Origin: Croceicoccus sp. Ery15
GTDB lineage: Bacteria > Pseudomonadota > Alphaproteobacteria > Sphingomonadales > Sphingomonadaceae
Assembly (NCBI RefSeq): GCF_020985305.1
Contig: NZ_CP087588.1
Span: 3,099,501-3,163,500, forward strand
Reading direction: 5' to 3'
Length of the DNA: 64,000 bases
The notes under the pieces are model-generated. The model had not been told where the DNA came from. It made no database searches and saw only the letters and a list, made by a program, of their open reading frames with translations. The translations under genes and the position numbers were made by a program. Each line of letters begins with the position of its first letter. The first letter of the stretch is position 1. Of the stretch, positions 1 to 9,512 are shown one piece after another.

Positions 1-242
1 AGCGCGGCCAGTCGGTCAATGATTTCGGCATGGGCGATCCGCTCTACTTCGATGCGCAGCGGATCAGGGTGCTGCTGGAACGCCATATCCTGCACACCGA
101 CAGCAGCCGGGCGAAGGCAATCCTCGACGATTTCGACAACGCGGTCACCCGCTTCGTCAAGGTGATGCCGCGCGATTACGAGAATGCACTGAAAATGCTG
201 GAGACCGAACGGCTTGAAGCCGAAACGGTCGCGGCGGAATAA
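1..242 (+). CDS. gltB: Glutamate synthase large subunit, C-terminal end (partial)
   Basis: The reading frame is open from base 3 and has no start inside the window, so this is the tail of a gene that begins upstream. The visible 79 or so residues begin [17 protein letters not shown] and end in an acidic helix. The identification rests mainly on context: the stop lies 11 bp before gltD, the order of the gltBD operon, and the C-terminal segment fits the end of the GltB beta-helix domain followed by a helical tail. GltB carries the glutaminase and FMN/Fe-S glutamate-synthesis sites, none of which are visible here. Confidence 0.8.
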   Translation, partial: RGQSVNDFGMGDPLYFDAQRIRVLLERHILHTDSSRAKAILDDFDNAVTRFVKVMPRDYENALKMLETERLEAETVAAE

Positions 243-253
243 GGGAGGCACGC

Positions 254-1690
254 ATGGGTAAGGAAACGGGCTTCCTGGAACTCGACCGCCAGGATCGCAC
301 TTATGAGGCGCCGACCGAGCGTCTTCAGCACTATAAGGAATTCGTCGTTCCGCACGATCCGCAGGCCCTGAAGGGGCAGGCGAGCCGCTGCATGAACTGC
401 GGTATTCCCTACTGCCACAATGGCTGTCCGGTGAATAATATCATCCCGGACTGGAACCACCTTGTGTACGAGGGGAACTGGAAGGAGGCGCTGGTCAACC
501 TGCACTCCACCAATAATTTCCCCGAATTCACCGGCCGCGTCTGCCCCGCACCTTGCGAGGCGAGCTGCACGCTGAACATCGTGGACCAGCCGGTCACCAT
601 CAAGTCGATCGAATGCGCGATCGTCGATAAGGGCTGGCAGGAAGGCTGGATCGTCCCGCAGCCGCCCGAGAAGAAGACCGGCAAGTCGATTGCCGTCGTC
701 GGTTCGGGTCCGGCGGGCATGGCCTGTGCCCAGCAACTGGCGCGGGCGGGCCATTCGGTGACGCTGTTCGAAAAGAACGACCGTATCGGCGGGCTGCTGC
801 GGTACGGCATCCCCGACTTCAAGATGGAAAAGCACCTCATCAATCGCCGCGCGGCGCAGATGGAGGCCGAAGGCGTCTCGATCCGCACCAGCACCGAAGT
901 GGGCGTCGATATTTCGATGAAGACGCTGAAGGAAAACTTCGACGCGGTGGTGCTGTCGGGCGGCGCCGAAGAGGCGCGCACGCTGGATATTCCGGGATCG
1001 GAAATGAGCGGGGTGCGCCTTGCCATGGAATTCCTGACCCAGCAGAACAAGCGCAATGCGGGCGACAGCGAAGAACGTGCAGCCCCGCGCGGCACTCTGG
1101 TCGCGACCGACAAGCATGTCATCGTGATCGGCGGTGGCGACACGGGCTCCGACTGCGTCGGCACCTCGAACCGTCAGGGCGCAGCCAGCGTCACCCAGAT
1201 CGAGATCATGCCCAAGCCGCCCGAGCGTGAAGACAAAGCCATGACCTGGCCGGACTGGCCACTGAAACTGCGCACCTCGTCCAGCCACGAGGAAGGCGTC
1301 GACCGCGACTGGGCGATCCTGACCAAGCGCGTGGTGGGCGAAAACGGCAAGGTGACGGGCCTCGAATGCGTCCGCCTCGAATGGGAAGGGCGCGAGATGA
1401 AGGAAGTGCCGGACAGCACTTTCACGCTCAAGGCCGACCTGATCCTGCTGGCCATGGGCTTCGTCGGCCCGCGCAAGTCGGGCATGCTCGACCAGGCGGG
1501 TGTCGAATATGATCCGCGCGGCAATGTGCTGGCCGATACGGTCAACTACAAGACCAGCGACGACAATGTCTGGGCTTGCGGGGATATGCGGCGCGGGCAG
1601 AGCCTTGTCGTCTGGGCCATCCGCGAGGGCCGCCAGTGCGCGCGTTCGGTGGACGAGGCGCTGATGGGGGTGACCGACCTGCCGCGTTAA
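254..1690 (+). CDS. gltD: Glutamate synthase [NADPH] small subunit
   Basis: This is the beta subunit of NADPH-dependent glutamate synthase, which passes electrons from NADPH through FAD to the large subunit for the conversion of 2-oxoglutarate and glutamine to two glutamates in the cytosol. An N-terminal adrenodoxin-reductase-like domain has two cysteine clusters, [13 protein letters not shown] near residue 46 and CPAPCEASC near residue 96. The FAD-binding GSGPAG follows near residue 150, the NADPH-binding GGGDTG near residue 292, and the terminal flavin motif [11 protein letters not shown] near residue 440. At 478 residues the length is normal. A purine-rich ribosome site (AGGGAGG) precedes the ATG, directly behind the gltB stop. 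Confidence 0.97.
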   Translation: MGKETGFLELDRQDRTYEAPTERLQHYKEFVVPHDPQALKGQASRCMNCGIPYCHNGCPVNNIIPDWNHLVYEGNWKEALVNLHSTNNFPEFTGRVCPAPCEASCTLNIVDQPVTIKSIECAIVDKGWQEGWIVPQPPEKKTGKSIAVVGSGPAGMACAQQLARAGHSVTLFEKNDRIGGLLRYGIPDFKMEKHLINRRAAQMEAEGVSIRTSTEVGVDISMKTLKENFDAVVLSGGAEEARTLDIPGSEMSGVRLAMEFLTQQNKRNAGDSEERAAPRGTLVATDKHVIVIGGGDTGSDCVGTSNRQGAASVTQIEIMPKPPEREDKAMTWPDWPLKLRTSSSHEEGVDRDWAILTKRVVGENGKVTGLECVRLEWEGREMKEVPDSTFTLKADLILLAMGFVGPRKSGMLDQAGVEYDPRGNVLADTVNYKTSDDNVWACGDMRRGQSLVVWAIREGRQCARSVDEALMGVTDLPR

Positions 1691-1700
1691 TTGCGGCAGG
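1678..1700. terminator. Short hairpin at the gltD/ung convergent junction
   Basis: A perfect 8-bp stem (CCTGCCGC / GCGGCAGG) with a 7-nt loop spans the gltD stop codon. It sits between two convergent genes and is the only terminator-like structure there. There is only a weak T run after it (GCACTGCTTT), so Rho-independent termination is plausible but not certain. Confidence 0.4.
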
Positions 1701-1708
1701 GCACTGCT

Positions 1709-2386
1709 TTACCAATCGATCGGATCGCGTCCATGTTCGCGCAGAAATGCGTTTGCGCGGCTGAACGGGCGCGATCCGAAAAAACCGCGATGCGCCGATA
1801 GCGGGCTGGGGTGCGGGCTTTCGATCACCAGATGGTGAGAGGACGATCCCAGCGCGGCAATGCGCCGCGCCTTTTGCTGCGCATGGCTGCCCCACAGGAT
1901 GAATACGCTGGGCGTGTCGCTGGCGGCCACGGCTTCTACGCAGGCATCGGTAATGGCATCCCAGCCGCGTTTCGCATGCGATCCGGCCCTGGCGGCCTCC
2001 ACCGTCAGCGTGTTGTTGAGCAGCAGAACGCCCTGCCGCGCCCAGCGCGTCAGATCGCCGCCCGTGCGCGGTTCGACGCCCAGATCGCTGGCAAGCTCCT
2101 TATAGATATTGCGCAGCGACGGCGGCAGCCGCACCCCGTCGGGCACCGAAAAGGCCAGCCCGTGCGCCTGCCCCGGCCCGTGATAGGGGTCCTGCCCCAA
2201 TATCACGATTTTCACCTCGTCCAGCGGCGTCAGCGCCAACGCGGCCAGCCTTTGGCCGCGCGGCGGATAGACCGTGCGCCCTGCCGCTTCCTCCTCCTTG
2301 AGCCATGCGCCCAGCCTGCGCGCTTCCTCGCTGGCGAGAACGGGATCGAGTGCGGCGGACCAGCTGGCAGGGACGGAATCGGACAT
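1709..2386 (-). CDS. ung: Uracil-DNA glycosylase, family 1
   Basis: This enzyme removes uracil from DNA at the start of base excision repair. The water-activating motif GQDPYHGPGQAHGLAFSV lies near residue 60, the uracil-recognising LLLNNTLTVE in the middle, and the DNA-intercalating loop HPSPLSAHRGFFG near residue 190. With the start used here the protein is 225 residues, the normal family length. The frame stays open for a further 950 bp upstream, but that part runs antisense through the next gene and shows no homologous character, so the ATG giving MSDSVPASW is preferred. It is monocistronic, convergent with gltD and divergent from the ribonuclease D gene. Confidence 0.96.
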   Translation of the reverse strand: MSDSVPASWSAALDPVLASEEARRLGAWLKEEEAAGRTVYPPRGQRLAALALTPLDEVKIVILGQDPYHGPGQAHGLAFSVPDGVRLPPSLRNIYKELASDLGVEPRTGGDLTRWARQGVLLLNNTLTVEAARAGSHAKRGWDAITDACVEAVAASDTPSVFILWGSHAQQKARRIAALGSSSHHLVIESPHPSPLSAHRGFFGSRPFSRANAFLREHGRDPIDW

Positions 2387-2503
2387 GGCGGCTACGATAG
2401 CGGCCGGGGCGCACCGGCCACCAGCCCTCAACCTGTCGCTTTCCCCTGCGCAGCGGCGCTCTCGCCCCTTTCCCAACGGTGCAATCCCCCCTAAGGACGG
2501 GCC

Positions 2504-3124
2504 ATGACAGTCTATCTCCACGAAGAAGACCTGCCCGAAGGCGTGCTCGCGCCCGGGCCGATCGCCGTCGACACCGAGACCATGGGCCTTATCACCCCGC
2601 GCGACCGGCTGTGCCTTGTCCAGATCAGCGACGGGCAGGGGGATGAACATCTCGTCCGCTTTCGACCCGACAGCCCCTATAACGCGCCCAATCTGTGCGC
2701 CGTGCTGGCCGACCCGTCGCGAGAGAAATATTACCATTTCGCCCGCTTCGATCTGGCCGCAATCCAGTATTATCTGGGCGTGATGGCCGCACCGGTGTTC
2801 TGCACCAAGATCGCCAGCAAGCTGACGCGCACCTATACCGACCGGCACGGGCTGAAGAATCTGGTTAACGAATTGCTGGGCAAGGACATTTCCAAACAGC
2901 AACAGTCGAGCGACTGGGGCGCGCCCGAACTGAACGAGGCGCAGCGCGAATATGCCGCCAGCGACGTGCGCTATCTGCACGACATGGTCGCCATCTTCCG
3001 CGAAAGGCTGGAGCGCGAGCATCGCACCGGCATGGCGCAGGCCTGTTTCGACTTTTTGCCCGCCCGCGCGCTGCTGGACCTTGAAGGTTGGGCCGACAAG
3101 GACATCTTCAGCCACGAGGCATAA
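2504..3124 (+). CDS. rnd: Ribonuclease D, short single-domain form (DEDD 3'-5' exonuclease)
   Basis: This is a 3'-5' exoribonuclease probably used in tRNA or other stable-RNA 3'-end trimming. The 206-residue protein is only the catalytic DEDDy domain and has no HRDC domains, as is common for the short alphaproteobacterial version. Exo I is seen as VDTETMGL (Asp and Glu metal ligands, residue ~22), Exo II around HFARFDLAAI, and Exo III as YAASDVRYLHDM with the catalytic Tyr and Asp. It starts just after an upstream-divergent ung and lies immediately before lptC, an arrangement seen in related genomes. Whether the natural substrate is tRNA cannot be told from sequence. Confidence 0.9.
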   Translation: MTVYLHEEDLPEGVLAPGPIAVDTETMGLITPRDRLCLVQISDGQGDEHLVRFRPDSPYNAPNLCAVLADPSREKYYHFARFDLAAIQYYLGVMAAPVFCTKIASKLTRTYTDRHGLKNLVNELLGKDISKQQQSSDWGAPELNEAQREYAASDVRYLHDMVAIFRERLEREHRTGMAQACFDFLPARALLDLEGWADKDIFSHEA

Positions 3125-3155
3125 GGCCCGAAGGTTGTTGCGATAGTCGAACCCC

Positions 3156-3800
3156 ATGAGCGTCGAGGCCACCATTGTCCGCCACAAGCGCCGCGAGCAG
3201 GCCGCGCCGGGCGGGTCGCATGACCGGCTGATCCATTTCCTGCTGGTCGCACTGCCCGTGTGCATTGGCGTGCTGGTGGCGCTGATGGTGCTGGCGCCCG
3301 TGGCATCGCAGGGAGAGGTGAGCTTCCTGCTCGACCGCAATCAGGTCGAACTGACCGAAAACCGCATGATGGTCGATAATGCGATGTATCGCGGCGCCGA
3401 CAATCGTGGGCGGCCCTTTTCGGTGCAGGCAGGCAGCGCCCTGCAACGCACCAAGGAGCGCGGACTGGTCGAGATGAACGATCTGACCGCGCGCATGTTG
3501 CTCAACGAAGGGCCTGCCGTGCTGACGGCGCAGAACGGCACCTATGACCTTGATGCCGACAGCGTGCGTTTTCCTGGCGCCGTCAATTTCACGGCGGCCG
3601 ACGGCTATCGCATGATCGCGCGCAATGTCTCGGTCCTGCTGGCCGATAAGAAGATCATGGGCGACGGGCGCGTCAACGGGCGGGTGCCGTCGGGCACATT
3701 CTCGGCCGACCGGCTGGAAGGCGATTTACAGGCGCGCACGGTTTCGCTTATCGGCAATGCGCGGCTTCGGATGGAGCCGGGGGCGCTGAATGCGCGGTGA
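3156..3800 (+). CDS. lptC: LPS export ABC transporter periplasmic protein LptC
   Basis: LptC is the bitopic inner-membrane component that receives lipopolysaccharide from LptB2FG and passes it to LptA. A single membrane helix lies at about residues 25-47 (LIHFLLVALPVCIGVLVALM), followed by a periplasmic beta-jellyroll of about 160 residues with the repeating strand pattern of the OstA/LptA fold. The length (214) is typical of alphaproteobacterial LptC. It lies 31 bp after rnd and its 3' end overlaps the first possible start of lptA, so it is translationally linked to lptA. Confidence 0.92.
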   Translation: MSVEATIVRHKRREQAAPGGSHDRLIHFLLVALPVCIGVLVALMVLAPVASQGEVSFLLDRNQVELTENRMMVDNAMYRGADNRGRPFSVQAGSALQRTKERGLVEMNDLTARMLLNEGPAVLTAQNGTYDLDADSVRFPGAVNFTAADGYRMIARNVSVLLADKKIMGDGRVNGRVPSGTFSADRLEGDLQARTVSLIGNARLRMEPGALNAR

Positions 3801-3810
3801 CGGAAAGATC

Positions 3811-4374
3811 ATGACGAACAAGACCATCACTCTCCGCAAGATCGCGATGCGCGGCGCCATCGGCTTTGCCGTAACGGCGGCGGCCCTTCTGGGCGCGCAG
3901 CAATTGTCGGCACAGGCGATTGCCGGTTTCAATTCGCGCCAGCCGGTCGATTATGCGGCGGACCGGATCGAATTGCAGGACCGTGCCGAACGGGTGGTGC
4001 TGTCGGGCAATGTGGTGGTGAACCAGGGCGATCTGCGGCTGACGGCGGCGCGCACCATCGTCGATTACACCAATACCGATGCGCTGCGGATTCAGCGCAT
4101 TACCGCCACCGGCGGCGTATCCGTCACGCGCGGCAGCGAGAATGCGCGCGGCAATGTCGGCGTCTATGATTTCAACCGCCGCACCATCACGCTGGTCGGC
4201 GATGTGGCGCTGCGGCGCGGCACCGATACGCTGAACGGCGGGCGTCTGGTGATCGATCTGAACACCGGCGTGTCCAGCGTGGATGGCAGCGCGGCGGGCA
4301 GTTCATCTGCGGTGGGCGGCACGACCAATTCGCGCGGCCGCGTTTCGGGCAGCTTCTCCGTCCCCGAAAACTGA
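3811..4374 (+). CDS. lptA: LPS transport periplasmic protein LptA (OstA family)
   Basis: LptA forms the periplasmic bridge that carries lipopolysaccharide from LptC to LptDE. A cleavable signal peptide (MRGAIGFAVTAAALLGAQQLSAQA) is followed by the OstA jellyroll, with recognisable strands such as RAERVVLSGNVVVNQGDLRLTA. An ATG at 3790 is also in frame, inside lptC, but the ATG at 3811 has a GGAAAG ribosome site and gives a cleaner signal peptide, so it was chosen. The C-terminus is rich in Ser and Gly. lptB, which normally follows, is absent here and is found about 9.4 kb away on the other strand. Confidence 0.9.
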   Translation: MTNKTITLRKIAMRGAIGFAVTAAALLGAQQLSAQAIAGFNSRQPVDYAADRIELQDRAERVVLSGNVVVNQGDLRLTAARTIVDYTNTDALRIQRITATGGVSVTRGSENARGNVGVYDFNRRTITLVGDVALRRGTDTLNGGRLVIDLNTGVSSVDGSAAGSSSAVGGTTNSRGRVSGSFSVPEN

Positions 4375-4385
4375 TTTCCTGAAGA

Positions 4386-5420
4386 TCAGCGGCGCGCGCC
4401 GGCGGCGCGGGCAATCTCGGTACAGCCGGCCGCGAACAGCAGCGGCGCGGCCTGGCTGTCGGCCAGCAAGGCGCGGTGCAGCGCAATCAGCCGGTCGCTC
4501 AGCCGCGCCAGTTTCGGCCCGTGCCATTGCTGCAACTGGCGCGAAATGGCGGCGCGTTCCTTGAAGAAGATGCGCGGATCGTTCTCGACCGCCTTGGCGA
4601 CATTCTCGCCGGGGCGGATGCGTGCGGCGATCTGCGTCAATTGCGCAACCCGCCGCTCCATCGCCAGCACCGTGCCGACGGGGTTCAAACCGTGCTGGCG
4701 GAACCGTGCCAGCTCGTGCGGCAGGCGGGCGACATCGCCCGAGATGACCGCATCGACCAGCGGCATCATGCCATCGTCCTCGGTCTCCGCGCCGATCGCG
4801 TCGATATCCTCTGCGCTTACGCTGCGCGGCGCATGGCTGTCGGCATCCAGATAAAGCGCCAGTTTCTGCACCTCTGCAGCGGCCATGCGCGTATCCAGCG
4901 CGACGGATGCGGCGATTCTCTGCGCCAGTTCGGCGCCCATGCGCAGCCCCGCCCCGTCAGCCAGCCTGCGCACCTCTGCCGTGACGGACCGCAGGTCGGG
5001 TGGATAGAACATCACCACCAGCGCATCGTCGCGCTTTTCCAGCAGCTTGGCACTGCGCGACTTGTCGGTCGCGCTGCTGGCGATGACGATAACGGGCCAG
5101 CCATCGGCCAGTTCGGCCTCGCTCGCATCGGTCAGTATTTTCAGCGCGTCATGCGCTTCCTCGCCATTGGCGCGCACGATGATGTGGCGCTTGTCGCCGA
5201 ACAGGGACGTAGAGCGCGTCTCGTCCGACAGGCGGACCGGATCGCGTTTCAGCTCGCTGCCTTCGATTTCCACCCGCTCGCCCGCATCGGGCAACAGTTC
5301 CACGATGCGCGCCGCCGCGCCATGCGCGCCCGCTTCGTCCGGACCGCAGAAAAAGAAGACCTTGACCGAACCGGCAGCGCGCGGTGCGGTCTGGGCGAAC
5401 TTGCTGCTATTGATCTTCAA
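4386..5420 (-). CDS. holA: DNA polymerase III subunit delta
   Basis: HolA is the delta subunit of the clamp loader; it opens the beta clamp ring for loading on primed DNA. The 344-residue protein shows the family's N-terminal region (VFFFCGPDEAGAHGAAARIV, a degenerate P-loop-like start), a central part around ADGWPVIVIASS, and the C-terminal helical collar domain. It is the last gene of a leftward operon and overlaps the end of lptE by 14 bp. The lptE-holA pairing directly downstream of leuS is a widespread proteobacterial arrangement, which supports the call. Confidence 0.92.
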   Translation of the reverse strand: MKINSSKFAQTAPRAAGSVKVFFFCGPDEAGAHGAAARIVELLPDAGERVEIEGSELKRDPVRLSDETRSTSLFGDKRHIIVRANGEEAHDALKILTDASEAELADGWPVIVIASSATDKSRSAKLLEKRDDALVVMFYPPDLRSVTAEVRRLADGAGLRMGAELAQRIAASVALDTRMAAAEVQKLALYLDADSHAPRSVSAEDIDAIGAETEDDGMMPLVDAVISGDVARLPHELARFRQHGLNPVGTVLAMERRVAQLTQIAARIRPGENVAKAVENDPRIFFKERAAISRQLQQWHGPKLARLSDRLIALHRALLADSQAAPLLFAAGCTEIARAAGARR

Positions 5421-5934
5421 CTTGGGGCTGCATTTGCTGGCGCAGGGTGGTGGACACGCGGGTCACGATGCTGTCCGCGACATCATCGGTCAGATTTTCC
5501 AGCGCGGTCTGTTCGGCGGCGATGGTCGCATATTCGCTGGAGACCACGTCGATGCCCGCATCGGCCCCGTCGGTTGCATCCAGCAAGGTCTCGCCGCTCG
5601 CCAGATCGACAAGGCGATAGCGCGCGCGCAAGGTGCGGCGTTCGCGGCCGATGGTGTCGTCGCCCAGCAGGCCAAGGCCGGTCAGCTGATCGTCAAGCAC
5701 GACATCCAGCCGATAGCGGGCAGAGCCGCCGCCATTACCCATCCGCTGGTTCAGCGCATCGCGCATCAGCCAGCCACTTCGTCCCGGAATCGGCGCGACC
5801 TCGATCGCGGACAAGCCCTGCGCCACCGCGCCCGATCCGCCGCCCGCATAGACAGGTTCCAGCGAACAGCCACCCAGAACCGGTGCCATGACAGCACCAA
5901 GGATCAGGGCAGGCAGCAGGGCGGATTTGCGCAT
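5407..5934 (-). CDS. lptE: LPS-assembly lipoprotein LptE
   Basis: LptE plugs the LptD barrel and assists insertion of lipopolysaccharide in the outer leaflet of the outer membrane. The protein has a lipoprotein signal peptide ending in the lipobox LGGC at about residues 20-23, then the family start CSLEPVYAGGG. Length is 175 residues. Its start overlaps the leuS stop by one base (TGATG), suggesting translational coupling, and holA overlaps its end. Sequence identity in this family is low; the lipobox, size and position between leuS and holA carry the call. Confidence 0.88.
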   Translation of the reverse strand: MRKSALLPALILGAVMAPVLGGCSLEPVYAGGGSGAVAQGLSAIEVAPIPGRSGWLMRDALNQRMGNGGGSARYRLDVVLDDQLTGLGLLGDDTIGRERRTLRARYRLVDLASGETLLDATDGADAGIDVVSSEYATIAAEQTALENLTDDVADSIVTRVSTTLRQQMQPQVEDQ

Positions 5935-8456
5935 CAGATAACCAGATTAACAAGGCGATCGGGCACCACGATCACCTTGCGGATCTCTGCCCCTTCAAGG
6001 TTACGCTGAACCTTCTCGCTGGCAAGCGCAAGCGCCTCCAGCTCTTCCCTGGGCAGGCCCTTGGGCACGGTCAGCGTGTCGCGCAGCTTGCCCTTGACCT
6101 GTATGGCGACGGTCACCTCGTCATCCACCAGCAAGGCGGGATCGACGTCGGGCCATGCAGCCTGCGCGACCAGTCCGGCCTGTCCGGCATTCGCCCATGC
6201 TTCTTCGGCCAGATGCGGCATCATGGGCGAGACAAGCTTCATGGTCGCAAGGATCGCCTCGCTGCGGCTGGCTGAAGGAGCGGCCTTTTCGACCACGCCC
6301 GTCAGCTCGTAAATACGCGCGACGGCCTTGTTGAAGGACAGCGCCTCGATATCCTCGGCCACGGCGGCGACGGTCTGGTGCTGCTTGCGGGCGACGGTCT
6401 TGTCGCCGCCGATTGCAGCGGCATCGTACTGGCCGAACAGGCGCCACAGGCGCTGAACGAAACGGCCGCATCCTTCGATGCCTGCTTCGCTCCACGGCAG
6501 ATCGCGTTCGGGCGGGCTGTCGGACAGCATGAACCAGCGCACTGCATCGGCGCCGTATTGGGCAATGATCTCGTCCGGGTCGACGACGTTCTTCTTCGAC
6601 TTGGACATCTTGATCACGCGGCCCACGTCGACCGCGTCGCCGCCATCGACCAGTACCGCCCCGTCGCTGCTGCGGTTCACTTCCGCGGGCGAGTAATAAA
6701 CGGTGCGGCCATCGACCTCGCGGCTATAGGTTTCATGCGTGACCATGCCTTGCGTGAACAATTGCGCGAAGGGTTCGGTCACGTCGATCAGCCCGCAATG
6801 GGCCAGGGCGCGCGTCCAGAAACGGGCATAGAGCAGATGCAGGATCGCATGCTCGATCCCGCCGATATACTGACCGACGGGCAGCCACTGGGCGATTTCG
6901 TCCGCGTCGAACGGCTTGTCGCCGGGCTGGCTGGCAAAGCGCAGGAAATACCACGAGCTATCGACGAACGTGTCGAGCGTATCGGTCTCCCGCCGTGCAT
7001 CGCCGCCGCATGTGGGGCATTTGGTGTGCTTCCACGTCGCGTGGCGTTCCAGCGGGTTGCCCGGCGTCTTGAAATCGACATCCTCGGGCAGTTTTACCGG
7101 CAGCTGGTCTTGCGGGACCGGCACCACGCCGCACTTGTCACAATGGATGAACGGAATCGGCGTGCCCCAGTAGCGCTGGCGCGAAACGCCCCAGTCGCGC
7201 AGGCGGTATTGCGTTTTGGCGACGCCCCAGCCGTCCTCGCCCGCGCGGGTGATGATGGCGGTCTTGGCGGTATCGACCGGCAGGCCCGTCAGGAAATCGG
7301 AATTGACGATTACGCCTTCGCCCGATTCCGCTTCTCCATCGAAAGGCTTGTCGGCATCCGACAGCGTGGGTGCGACGACGCGAGGAATCGGCAGGCCGTA
7401 TTTGGTTGCGAATTCAAAGTCACGCTGGTCGTGGCCGGGGACCGCCATGATTGCGCCGGTGCCGTAATCCATCAACACGAAATTGGCGATCCAGACCGGC
7501 AGGTCCTCGCCCGTGAACGGATGCGCGACTTTCAGGCCGGTGTCGAAGCCCAGCTTCTCCGCCGTTTCCAGTTCCGCAGCCGTAGTACCGCCCGCGCGGC
7601 ATTTCTCGATGAATTCCTGCGCCAGATGATCGGTGGCCGCCACTGCATGGGCGATCGGATGCTCTGCCGCGATGGCGACAAAGCTGGCGCCGAAAATCGT
7701 GTCGGGACGGGTGGTATAGACCTCGATCGTCTCATCGAAATTGCTGCCCTTGAAATGGGCTTGCAGGCCGGTCGACTTGCCGATCCAGTTTTCCTGCATC
7801 AGCCGGACCTTCTCGGGCCATTTGTCGAGGTTCGACAGACCCTCCAGCAGCTCGTCCGCGAATTGGGTGATCTTCAGGAACCATTGCGAAAGCTTGCGCT
7901 TTTCCACCAGCGCGCCCGAACGCCAGCCGCGTCCGTCGATCACCTGCTCGTTCGCCAGCACGGTCATGTCGACCGGATCCCAGTTCACCGCCGATTCCTT
8001 GCGGTAAACCAGCCCCGCTTCATACAGCTTCAGGAACAGCGCCTGTTCCTGCCCGTAATATTCCGCATCGCAGGTGGCGAATTCGCGGCTCCAGTCCAGC
8101 GCAAAGCCCAGACGCTGCAATTGCGCCTTCATGTTGGCGATATTGTCGCGCGTCCAGCCGCCGGGGTGCACGCCCTTTTCCATGGCGGCATTTTCGGCGG
8201 GCATGCCGAATGCGTCCCAGCCCATCGGGTGGAGCACTTCGTGCCCTGTCATCGCCTTGAAGCGCGCAAGCACGTCGCCCATCGTGTAATTGCGCACGTG
8301 CCCGATATGGATGCGCCCCGAGGGGTAGGGAAACATCTCAAGCACATAGGTTTTGGGCTTGGTGCTGGCGCTGTCGGCGCGGAAAATCCCCGCCTCGTCC
8401 CAGGCGCGCTGCCAGCGTCCGTCGGCGCTGGACGGATCAAAACGCTCTTCACTCAT
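5934..8456 (-). CDS. leuS: Leucyl-tRNA synthetase
   Basis: This class I synthetase charges tRNA-Leu. The HIGH-type signature appears as [15 protein letters not shown] near residue 45 and the KMSKS loop as [12 protein letters not shown] near residue 615. Between them lie the editing (CP1) domain with the threonine-rich [12 protein letters not shown] motif and a zinc-finger-like [10 protein letters not shown]...CPTCGG segment. The protein is 840 residues, normal for bacteria. A TTG codon three codons upstream is possible, but the ATG giving [15 protein letters not shown] was chosen. It is the second gene of the leftward operon, 22 bp after the DUF3576 gene. Confidence 0.98.
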   Translation of the reverse strand: MSEERFDPSSADGRWQRAWDEAGIFRADSASTKPKTYVLEMFPYPSGRIHIGHVRNYTMGDVLARFKAMTGHEVLHPMGWDAFGMPAENAAMEKGVHPGGWTRDNIANMKAQLQRLGFALDWSREFATCDAEYYGQEQALFLKLYEAGLVYRKESAVNWDPVDMTVLANEQVIDGRGWRSGALVEKRKLSQWFLKITQFADELLEGLSNLDKWPEKVRLMQENWIGKSTGLQAHFKGSNFDETIEVYTTRPDTIFGASFVAIAAEHPIAHAVAATDHLAQEFIEKCRAGGTTAAELETAEKLGFDTGLKVAHPFTGEDLPVWIANFVLMDYGTGAIMAVPGHDQRDFEFATKYGLPIPRVVAPTLSDADKPFDGEAESGEGVIVNSDFLTGLPVDTAKTAIITRAGEDGWGVAKTQYRLRDWGVSRQRYWGTPIPFIHCDKCGVVPVPQDQLPVKLPEDVDFKTPGNPLERHATWKHTKCPTCGGDARRETDTLDTFVDSSWYFLRFASQPGDKPFDADEIAQWLPVGQYIGGIEHAILHLLYARFWTRALAHCGLIDVTEPFAQLFTQGMVTHETYSREVDGRTVYYSPAEVNRSSDGAVLVDGGDAVDVGRVIKMSKSKKNVVDPDEIIAQYGADAVRWFMLSDSPPERDLPWSEAGIEGCGRFVQRLWRLFGQYDAAAIGGDKTVARKQHQTVAAVAEDIEALSFNKAVARIYELTGVVEKAAPSASRSEAILATMKLVSPMMPHLAEEAWANAGQAGLVAQAAWPDVDPALLVDDEVTVAIQVKGKLRDTLTVPKGLPREELEALALASEKVQRNLEGAEIRKVIVVPDRLVNLVI

Positions 8457-8478
8457 CAGTTGCAAATACCTGCTTGGA

Positions 8479-8955
8479 TCAGCCCATCAACGCATCGCGG
8501 CGCATTTCACGCGCGCGGGTGAGGATAATGTCTTCAAGCTTTTGCACCGTCGCGGCCTGAACCGGCGCGCCCACCCACTGGCCGCCGCTCATCACCTCGC
8601 GGCTGGCGTTCACGCGCAGCGCATCGGCGCGCAGATCCTGATCGAGGATCGAGACGGTCACCTTCATGCGTTCGGCCGGATTTTGCGGGTTGGTGTACCA
8701 GTCGGTCACGATGACGCCACCATTGCTGTCGGTTTGCAGCATGGGCATGAACGACAGCGTGTCCAGGCTGGCGCGCCACAGATAGGCGTTGATGCCGATG
8801 GTGGTGACATTCGCCGCCGCCAGATCGGTTTCCACCCGCTTGCTGTTCCCGCCGCAAGCCGCCAGTGCGGCGATCATCCCCGCCGCCAGAACGGCACGGG
8901 CGGAAAGGCGGCGCAGATTGGCGGCGTCTGCGAGTTGCACGGGGGTCGCGGTCAT
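8479..8955 (-). CDS. DUF3576 domain lipoprotein
   Basis: This is an exported alphaproteobacterial protein of unknown function. Counting from the chosen ATG (ribosome site AGGAAG about 11 bp upstream), it has a hydrophobic leader ending in the lipobox LAAC at about residues 28-31, so it is probably a lipoprotein. The mature part carries the conserved DUF3576 core with [23 protein letters not shown] followed by TDWY and a basic C-terminus. A longer in-frame start exists 75 bp upstream but would spoil the leader. It is the first gene of the leuS-lptE-holA operon, a constant neighbour in this group, hinting at an outer-membrane role. That role is inference only. Confidence 0.85.
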   Translation of the reverse strand: MTATPVQLADAANLRRLSARAVLAAGMIAALAACGGNSKRVETDLAAANVTTIGINAYLWRASLDTLSFMPMLQTDSNGGVIVTDWYTNPQNPAERMKVTVSILDQDLRADALRVNASREVMSGGQWVGAPVQAATVQKLEDIILTRAREMRRDALMG

Positions 8956-9512
8956 GATGCGAAATTCTTCCTGTTCTGCTTGCTCTGGCCCGAATGCGCA
9001 TGATGCCTGTCGGTTACGCGCATCGGGCAACGCGCGGCTGCTCTATCACCGCGATTGCACGGCGGGCAAGCTTTCAGCACCACCCTTTGTGACACTGGGC
9101 TGAACGGGCGATTGAAAGAGGGTCTGGTTGGCGGGTTTGGGTGGCGCCGTCACGACGTACGCAGCGGGCTGCGGCGAAAGATTCTGCGCCGACGCATAAA
9201 AATGGCTGTCGATTTCATGCAACAGCAACAATCAAGAGTCATGCGGGCGCCGGTAAATCGCTTTGCAGCCATTGCTTTTTCGATTTATACACAGCTTCGC
9301 ATTTCGCATCTTGCGTTCGGCCCATTGAGTCGCCGCAAATCTTGCGAAAAACGCCTTGGCGCCATTGCAATCGTTACCCCCGGCGGGATCCGGACTGGTT
9401 GCAGGGCGGTTAAGGTCAAGGTCAGGCGGTTTGTGGGAACCGTCTTTCGGATAAGGATCCTTTATCGGCTACGCGCCGTTACAGGATCGCAGGGAAATGA
9501 ATTGAGGTAGTT
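8956..9512. other. Intergenic region between divergent genes, no gene recognised
   Basis: About 560 bp separate the DUF3576 start from the exported-protein start. Small open frames exist on both strands but have no ribosome sites or protein-like composition. The segment at about 9270-9370 is noticeably richer in A+T (TTTTTCGATTTATACACAG) than the surroundings and probably contains promoters for both directions. A GGTTAAGG sequence occurs at 9408-9415. I recognise no RNA gene here. Confidence 0.5.

Noticed and set aside
6378..8522. Long rightward open frame (over 700 codons) opposite leuS
   Set aside because: It is the antisense of a clear leuS gene. Long antisense frames are expected in high-G+C DNA, and it has no signal, motif or ribosome site.
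9046..9510. Small genes in the region before the FTPA protein
   Set aside because: Frames on both strands lack ribosome sites and protein-like composition; treated as a promoter region.
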